Source: Pelagimonas sp. (GTDB lineage Bacteria > Pseudomonadota > Alphaproteobacteria > Rhodobacterales > Rhodobacteraceae). Taken from it: a stretch of 64,000 bases of DNA. The stretch spans positions 1 through 64,000 of the forward strand of contig JAOARQ010000049.1 of assembly GCA_025210455.1 (NCBI GenBank), given 5' to 3'. The notes beneath the pieces are model-generated. The model saw only the letters and a program-made list of their open reading frames with translations. It was not told where the DNA came from and searched no databases. The translations under genes were made by a program, and so were the position numbers. Positions within the stretch are counted from its first letter, which is position 1; every line of letters starts with the position of its first letter. Below are positions 60,126-64,000 of this stretch, one piece after another.

Positions 60126-61454
60126 TTACACGACCTCAGCCACGCTTTGGACAAAATGCAGCGCTTCGGCGGGGGCGGTGCCCAGGCGGGTGCGGCTGTC
60201 AAAGAAGTCGGTGGGCAGATCGGGCAGGGCGGCACGGGCGGTGGTCTCAAGCGGTTCGCCGTTTTCGCGGGCCGTCGCACAAAGCGCTTTGACCTGCGCC
60301 TGTGCCTCTGGGCGGGGCTGGGACTTTGCCAGTTCGAACGACAGCGCCTCGGCCAGGATCAACCCGCCTGTATCGGTCAGATGTTGTGCCATGGCCTGCG
60401 CGTCTGGGGCGATGCTTTCTGCCAGCGACTGCGCATGGACCAATGCCGAAGAGGCTGTCAGGACAAGCTGCGGCAGGGTCAGCCATTCGGTGAACCAGGC
60501 TGCCCCATCGCGCTGCCAGCGGTGCAGGCTGGCCCCTTGCAGTGTTGCATTCAGACCCTGCGCATGGCGTGCCAGCGCGACCAGCGCCGATGGGGCCACG
60601 GGGTTTTGCTTTTGCGGCATGGTGGACGAGGCCCCGGTGCCGCCCAGGGCGACCTCGGAGAGGCCGGATTGGGTGGCGAGCACCAGATCTTCGCCCATTT
60701 TTCCGGCGGCAAGGGCGCTGCGCGTAAACCAGTCGGTCAGTTTCAAAAGCGGGCTGCGATCAGAATGCCAGCTGCGTTTGGGATCCTTCAGCCCCAGTTT
60801 TGTGGCCAGATCTGCACGGATCGCCGCTGGATCAGTGCCCAGTTCTGATCCGGTGCCCGCTGCGCCCGACAAAGACACCAGAAGACAGGTTTCCCGCAAG
60901 GTTTCAATCTCTTGCAAGGCATTGATCAGCGGCCAGCCCCAGGCGGCCACCTGAGCGCCAAAGCTGGTGGGGGTGGCGTGCTGGCCATAGGTGCGCGCGG
61001 CCATTGGCGTGTCAGCATGGGCTTTGGCCAGATCTGAGATCGCGGTCAAAGTGGCTTTGATCCGGCTTTCCTGATGCGACAGCGCCTGACGCAGGCGAAG
61101 CATCTGGCCCGTGTCCTGAATGTCTTGCGAGGTTGCCCCCCAGTGCAGGTATTGCGCATGTTCCGGGGCCTGCATTTCTGCGCGGAACTGCGTCACCAGC
61201 GCGGGCGTGCAAACGCCGTTCTGGCCGGTGGCTTTGGCCAGGGCACCCGGATCAATCTGGATTTCAAGCCCGGCGCGGTGAATGGCATCGGCGCTGTCTT
61301 GCGGGATAACACCATGGGCCGCCTGCACCTGCGCCAGCGCGCCTTCCACCAGCATCATGGCGCGGATTTCCGCGGTGTCAGAAAAAAGACGCCCGGTGTC
61401 GTTGGTGGGGAAAAGCTGGTGCAGATGGGCGCTGTCAAAGGGGGTGGCGGTCAT
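60126..61454 (-). CDS. pcaB: 3-carboxy-cis,cis-muconate cycloisomerase
   Basis: PcaB lactonises 3-carboxy-cis,cis-muconate in the protocatechuate branch of the beta-ketoadipate pathway. The 442-residue protein belongs to the fumarase/aspartase superfamily and shows its signature SSTMPQKQNP, plus HWGATSQDIQDTGQML and ARTYGQHATPTSFG. It starts 63 bases downstream of the pcaD stop codon. The usual pcaC, pcaH and pcaG are not in this window. Confidence 0.92.
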   Translation of the reverse strand: MTATPFDSAHLHQLFPTNDTGRLFSDTAEIRAMMLVEGALAQVQAAHGVIPQDSADAIHRAGLEIQIDPGALAKATGQNGVCTPALVTQFRAEMQAPEHAQYLHWGATSQDIQDTGQMLRLRQALSHQESRIKATLTAISDLAKAHADTPMAARTYGQHATPTSFGAQVAAWGWPLINALQEIETLRETCLLVSLSGAAGTGSELGTDPAAIRADLATKLGLKDPKRSWHSDRSPLLKLTDWFTRSALAAGKMGEDLVLATQSGLSEVALGGTGASSTMPQKQNPVAPSALVALARHAQGLNATLQGASLHRWQRDGAAWFTEWLTLPQLVLTASSALVHAQSLAESIAPDAQAMAQHLTDTGGLILAEALSFELAKSQPRPEAQAQVKALCATARENGEPLETTARAALPDLPTDFFDSRTRLGTAPAEALHFVQSVAEVV

Positions 61455-61517
61455 GGGGATCTCGTGTTGTGAGGGGGCGCGGTGCCCCTTTTTCAGCCGT
61501 TGCGGGCTGTCATCGGG

Positions 61518-62309
61518 TTAGTGGCCGTGACCCTGCGCGGCGAAGAAATCGCTGAGCAGGCGGGCGTATTCAGTGGGGTTTTCGACGCAGGGCAGGTGGC
61601 CTGCACTGCGGATCAGTTCCATGCGTGAACCGGGGATGAGATCAACGGTTTCGCGCACGAGATCGGGCGGGGTTGAGCCATCTTCGGTGCCCGCAATGCC
61701 CAGCGTAGGCAGGCGTAACCCGCTGGTTGATGAGATGAAATCCGTGCCTGCAATGGCCGAGGCGCAGCCTGTCCAGCCATCGGCAGGGGTGGTGAGAAAC
61801 ATATTGCGCCAGGCGGGAAAGGCGCTGGATTTATGGAAAGGTTTTGAAAACCAGCGGTCCATTGTCGGATCGGCGATGGCCTGAAGGCCACCCGCTTTGA
61901 CGCTTTCAATACGGTCTTGCCACATGCCGCGGGTGCCGATTTTGGCCGCGGTGTTTGACAGCACAAGGGCGCGCACCAGATCGAGACGCTTGGCTGCCAG
62001 CCCCTGGGCGATCATGCCACCAATCGAGAGGCCGACAAAGATGGCATTGCGAAAGCCCGCCAGATCCATCAACTGTTCTACATCACGCACCAATGCGCCC
62101 ATGGAATAGGGGCCGGGGGGCACGTCTGACAGGCCGTGGCCGCGTTTGTCAAACCGCAGGATGCGCAACCCATCGGGAAGCAGCGGCAGGATATCATCCC
62201 ACAGCCGCATATCAGTGCCCAGAGAATTGGCAAAAACCACCGGTGTGCCATCATCGGGGCCGGTGATTTTATAGTGCAGGCGGATATCGCCAGTCTGAGA
62301 CATCTGCAT
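61518..62309 (-). CDS. pcaD: 3-oxoadipate enol-lactonase
   Basis: PcaD hydrolyses 3-oxoadipate enol-lactone to 3-oxoadipate. The 263-residue alpha/beta hydrolase has the oxyanion region NSLGTDMRLWD, nucleophile Ser in VGLSIGGMIA, and the His in SAGHLPCVENP. It is first in the pcaD-pcaB-MFS-adh-enolase order, upstream of which lies the palindromic mobile-element remnant. An ATG two codons downstream (62303) is an alternative start. Confidence 0.92.
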   Translation of the reverse strand: MQMSQTGDIRLHYKITGPDDGTPVVFANSLGTDMRLWDDILPLLPDGLRILRFDKRGHGLSDVPPGPYSMGALVRDVEQLMDLAGFRNAIFVGLSIGGMIAQGLAAKRLDLVRALVLSNTAAKIGTRGMWQDRIESVKAGGLQAIADPTMDRWFSKPFHKSSAFPAWRNMFLTTPADGWTGCASAIAGTDFISSTSGLRLPTLGIAGTEDGSTPPDLVRETVDLIPGSRMELIRSAGHLPCVENPTEYARLLSDFFAAQGHGH

Positions 62310-62379
62310 TGTAAACCTCTTTCGTTAAAATGAGGTTTACCGCGTTGTCGTCAGCCGCGAAAGCCGCCTTGTTGCCTTA

Positions 62380-62561
62380 GGGTCTGTTGACATCCAGCGC
62401 GCGCCCCCGGCGCGAGACGAATTTTGCTCGGCGCTAGGCATTTTGACCGCTGCGATCTGGTTGATCACGAGGGAAAAATAACGCCGCGATGGGCAAAATT
62501 CGCCGCGTCTCTTCGAGATTTGGCCAAAATCCGGGGGTGCGAGGTGAATGTCAACAGACCC
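62380..62561. mobile_element. MITE-like palindromic element flanked by TA
   Basis: A 182-base non-coding element has perfect 14-base ends, GGGTCTGTTGACAT at 62380-62393 and its complement at 62548-62561; with mismatches the ends extend to about 31 bases (CACCCCCGG region). An internal inverted copy of CGAATTTTGC occurs on each arm. TA flanks both sides (62378-62379 and 62562-62563), fitting a 2-bp target duplication of an IS630 or IS5-group element. The FKBP stop codon TAG is formed from the flanking TA plus the element's terminal G. Confidence 0.65.
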
Positions 62562-62989
62562 TAGTTGATCGAGACGATTTCGAAATCAAAGGTCAGCGCC
62601 TTGCCTGCCAGAGGGTGGTTTGCGTCAAGGGTGACTTCGGTGTCTGTCACGTCGATCACGGTGACCATGATGATTTCACCCGTGGGCGATTGCATCTGCA
62701 GCTGTGTGCCCAGATCTAGCGGAATGTCAGCCGGGATTTCGGCGCGCGGAATGGCCTGACGGGCCTCTTCGTGGACGGGGCCATAGGCCTCTTCCGGGGC
62801 GATATCGACCTTTTTCTTTTCACCCACTTCCATGCCGGGCAGGGCCTTGTCGAGACCGGGAATGATCTGACCGGAACCCACTGTAAATTCAAGGGGATCG
62901 CGCCCCTCTGAGCTGTCGAAAACCGATCCGTCTTCGAGGGTGCCGGTGTAGTGAATGCGCACGGTGTCGCCGGATTTGACCTGCGTCAT
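62561..62989 (-). CDS. FKBP-type peptidyl-prolyl isomerase (SlyD-like)
   Basis: A 142-residue FKBP isomerase of the SlyD group, with GDTVRIHYTGTLEDGSVFDSS, DPLEFTVGSGQIIPGLDKAL and a flap-insert (about residues 66-125). The C-terminus ANHPLAGKALTFDFEIVSIN is typical of intact family members. It would assist protein folding. ATG 62989 (MTQVKSG) is chosen over a longer upstream frame. Its stop codon sits on the boundary of the palindromic element. Confidence 0.92.
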   Translation of the reverse strand: MTQVKSGDTVRIHYTGTLEDGSVFDSSEGRDPLEFTVGSGQIIPGLDKALPGMEVGEKKKVDIAPEEAYGPVHEEARQAIPRAEIPADIPLDLGTQLQMQSPTGEIIMVTVIDVTDTEVTLDANHPLAGKALTFDFEIVSIN

Positions 62990-63138
62990 GAGAATACCTG
63001 TTGTTTGGGGAAATGGATGAGGCCGGTGGTCTGTCGGATCCGGGTTCTCGGGGTGCGCTGCCTTTTTAGCGGTCAATCGGCCCCATTGCAAACGCGGGCG
63101 CGGGGTGATCAGATCGGCGCAGGTTTACGGAGAGTTTT

Positions 63139-63966
63139 ATGCCCAAGTTTCAAACATCTGACGGGATTTCACTGCATTATGAGGATGAAGGCGAAGGGCT
63201 GCCTGTGCTGTGCCTGTCGGGGTTGACGCGCACGGTGGGGGACTTCGCCTATGTCGCGCCGCACCTTGAAGGGGTGCGCCTGATCCGCATGGATTATCGC
63301 GGGCGGGGGCAGTCGGACTGGGCTGCGCATGAGACCTATACCATCCCGGTGGAAGGTCGCGATGCTGTTGAATTGCTTGATTTTCTGGGGATTGAACAGG
63401 CGGCGATCTTGGGAACATCGCGCGGTGGTCTGATCGCCATGGGGCTGGCCGCGACAGTGAAACAGCGGCTGCTGGGGGTGGCGCTGAACGATATTGGGCC
63501 GGTGATTGATCCGGCGGGGTTGAAGGTGATTGAAGGCTATCTGGGGCGCAATCCCAGCTGGCAAACCCTTGAAGAAGCAGAAGAAAAGCGGGCGCAGGTG
63601 ATGGCGGGGTTTGCCAATGTGCCGCAAAGCCGCTGGCGTGAAGAGGTCCGGCTGCATTACCGCGAAACCGAAGGCGGCCTGCAGATCACCTATGACCCGA
63701 AACTGCGCGATGCGGTTTTGGGGGCTGGTGCGCAGCAAGTGCCTGATCTCTGGCCGTTTTTCGATGCTTTTGCGGGGTTGCCGCTATGCTGTATTCGTGG
63801 GGAGAATTCAGATCTGCTGAGCGTGGAAACGCTGGCTGAGATGACGCACCGCCGCCCGGATATGATCGTGGCCGAGGTGGCGGATCGCGGCCATGTGCCC
63901 TTTCTGGATGAGCTGGAATCCCTGACAGCGCTGCAGGCATGGCTGGGGATGTTGCGCCAATCGTAA
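63139..63966 (+). CDS. Alpha/beta hydrolase
   Basis: A 275-residue alpha/beta hydrolase fold protein. The nucleophile elbow is GTSRGG, the N-terminal segment contains DYRGRGQSD, and the catalytic His is in DRGHVPFLDE. It resembles the group that includes haloperoxidase-like and lactone hydrolases; no substrate is evident. It is divergent from the FKBP gene. After its stop come 34 bases with a short GGGG/CCCC hairpin and a possible next start ATG at 63982, too short to judge. Confidence 0.88.
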   Translation: MPKFQTSDGISLHYEDEGEGLPVLCLSGLTRTVGDFAYVAPHLEGVRLIRMDYRGRGQSDWAAHETYTIPVEGRDAVELLDFLGIEQAAILGTSRGGLIAMGLAATVKQRLLGVALNDIGPVIDPAGLKVIEGYLGRNPSWQTLEEAEEKRAQVMAGFANVPQSRWREEVRLHYRETEGGLQITYDPKLRDAVLGAGAQQVPDLWPFFDAFAGLPLCCIRGENSDLLSVETLAEMTHRRPDMIVAEVADRGHVPFLDELESLTALQAWLGMLRQS

Positions 63967-64000
63967 AGGGGGGAAACCCCGATGCACAATCCATGCACAT

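Noticed and set aside
1-64000. CRISPR array, prophage or integrated plasmid
   Set aside because: No regularly spaced repeats, integrase, capsid or replication genes were seen; the only mobile-type feature is the small palindromic element at 62.4 kb.

Overview
The window is a chromosomal stretch of an alphaproteobacterium of the family Rhodobacteraceae, most likely the Roseobacter group. This rests on protein-level resemblance (ETF-QO, S4, S1, PhaA/PhaB and the phn proteins), moderately high GC, and the abundance of short overlapping gene pairs. No species is claimed. There are no rRNA genes, CRISPR arrays, phages or complete insertion sequences.

Layout. 1-9.8 kb: the 3' end of a formate dehydrogenase alpha gene, a lipoprotein, a membrane protein, greA, ETF-QO, a PilZ protein, a TPR protein overlapping ispE, a polyprenyl diphosphate synthase, and a DUF2007/methyltransferase pair. 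9.8-15.4 kb: a DUF465 protein, a LysR regulator, a small ORF, a DMT permease, the PHB genes phaB and phaA (with a PhaR-type site), and an EAL protein. 15.5-18.3 kb: rpsD behind a structured leader, then a LysR/epimerase divergent pair.

18.5-33.3 kb is the centrepiece: a carbon-phosphorus lyase cluster. It holds phnCDE1E2 plus an acetyltransferase gene, a reverse-strand phnF-phnM pair, and phnGHI-HAD-JKLN. Next come a DUF1045 (2H phosphoesterase-like) gene on the opposite strand and a second phnM. PHO-box-like direct repeats precede phnC and phnG, and a clear one precedes the 5'-nucleotidase gene at 42.2 kb. The window therefore carries at least two phosphate-starvation scavenging functions: phosphonate C-P bond cleavage and periplasmic nucleotide dephosphorylation. 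No phnP or phnO was found. DUF1045 and the hexapeptide acetyltransferase sit where those functions would be expected.

33.4-48.3 kb: an outer-membrane barrel, a membrane protein, rpsA-ihfB-lapA-trpF, arsC-pyrD, DUF952, a gamma-butyrobetaine-dioxygenase-like protein, the 5'-nucleotidase, a CAP lipoprotein divergent from a Slam-like barrel, an MsbA-like ABC exporter, tRNA-Gly(TCC) and rpiB. 48.4-56.4 kb: a cupredoxin-like protein, an SRAP protein, a flavodoxin, an AsnC regulator, a cupin, a frameshifted DUF1992 gene, an acyl-CoA synthetase, a Tat-exported phosphoesterase, an amidase and a two-cysteine ArsR regulator. 56.4-64 kb: an enolase-superfamily dehydratase, an alcohol dehydrogenase, an MFS exporter, pcaB and pcaD on one strand. 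These are followed by a 182-bp TA-flanked palindromic MITE-like element abutting an FKBP isomerase gene, and an alpha/beta hydrolase.

All calls come from reading the sequence and supplied translations. No database search or folding program was run.
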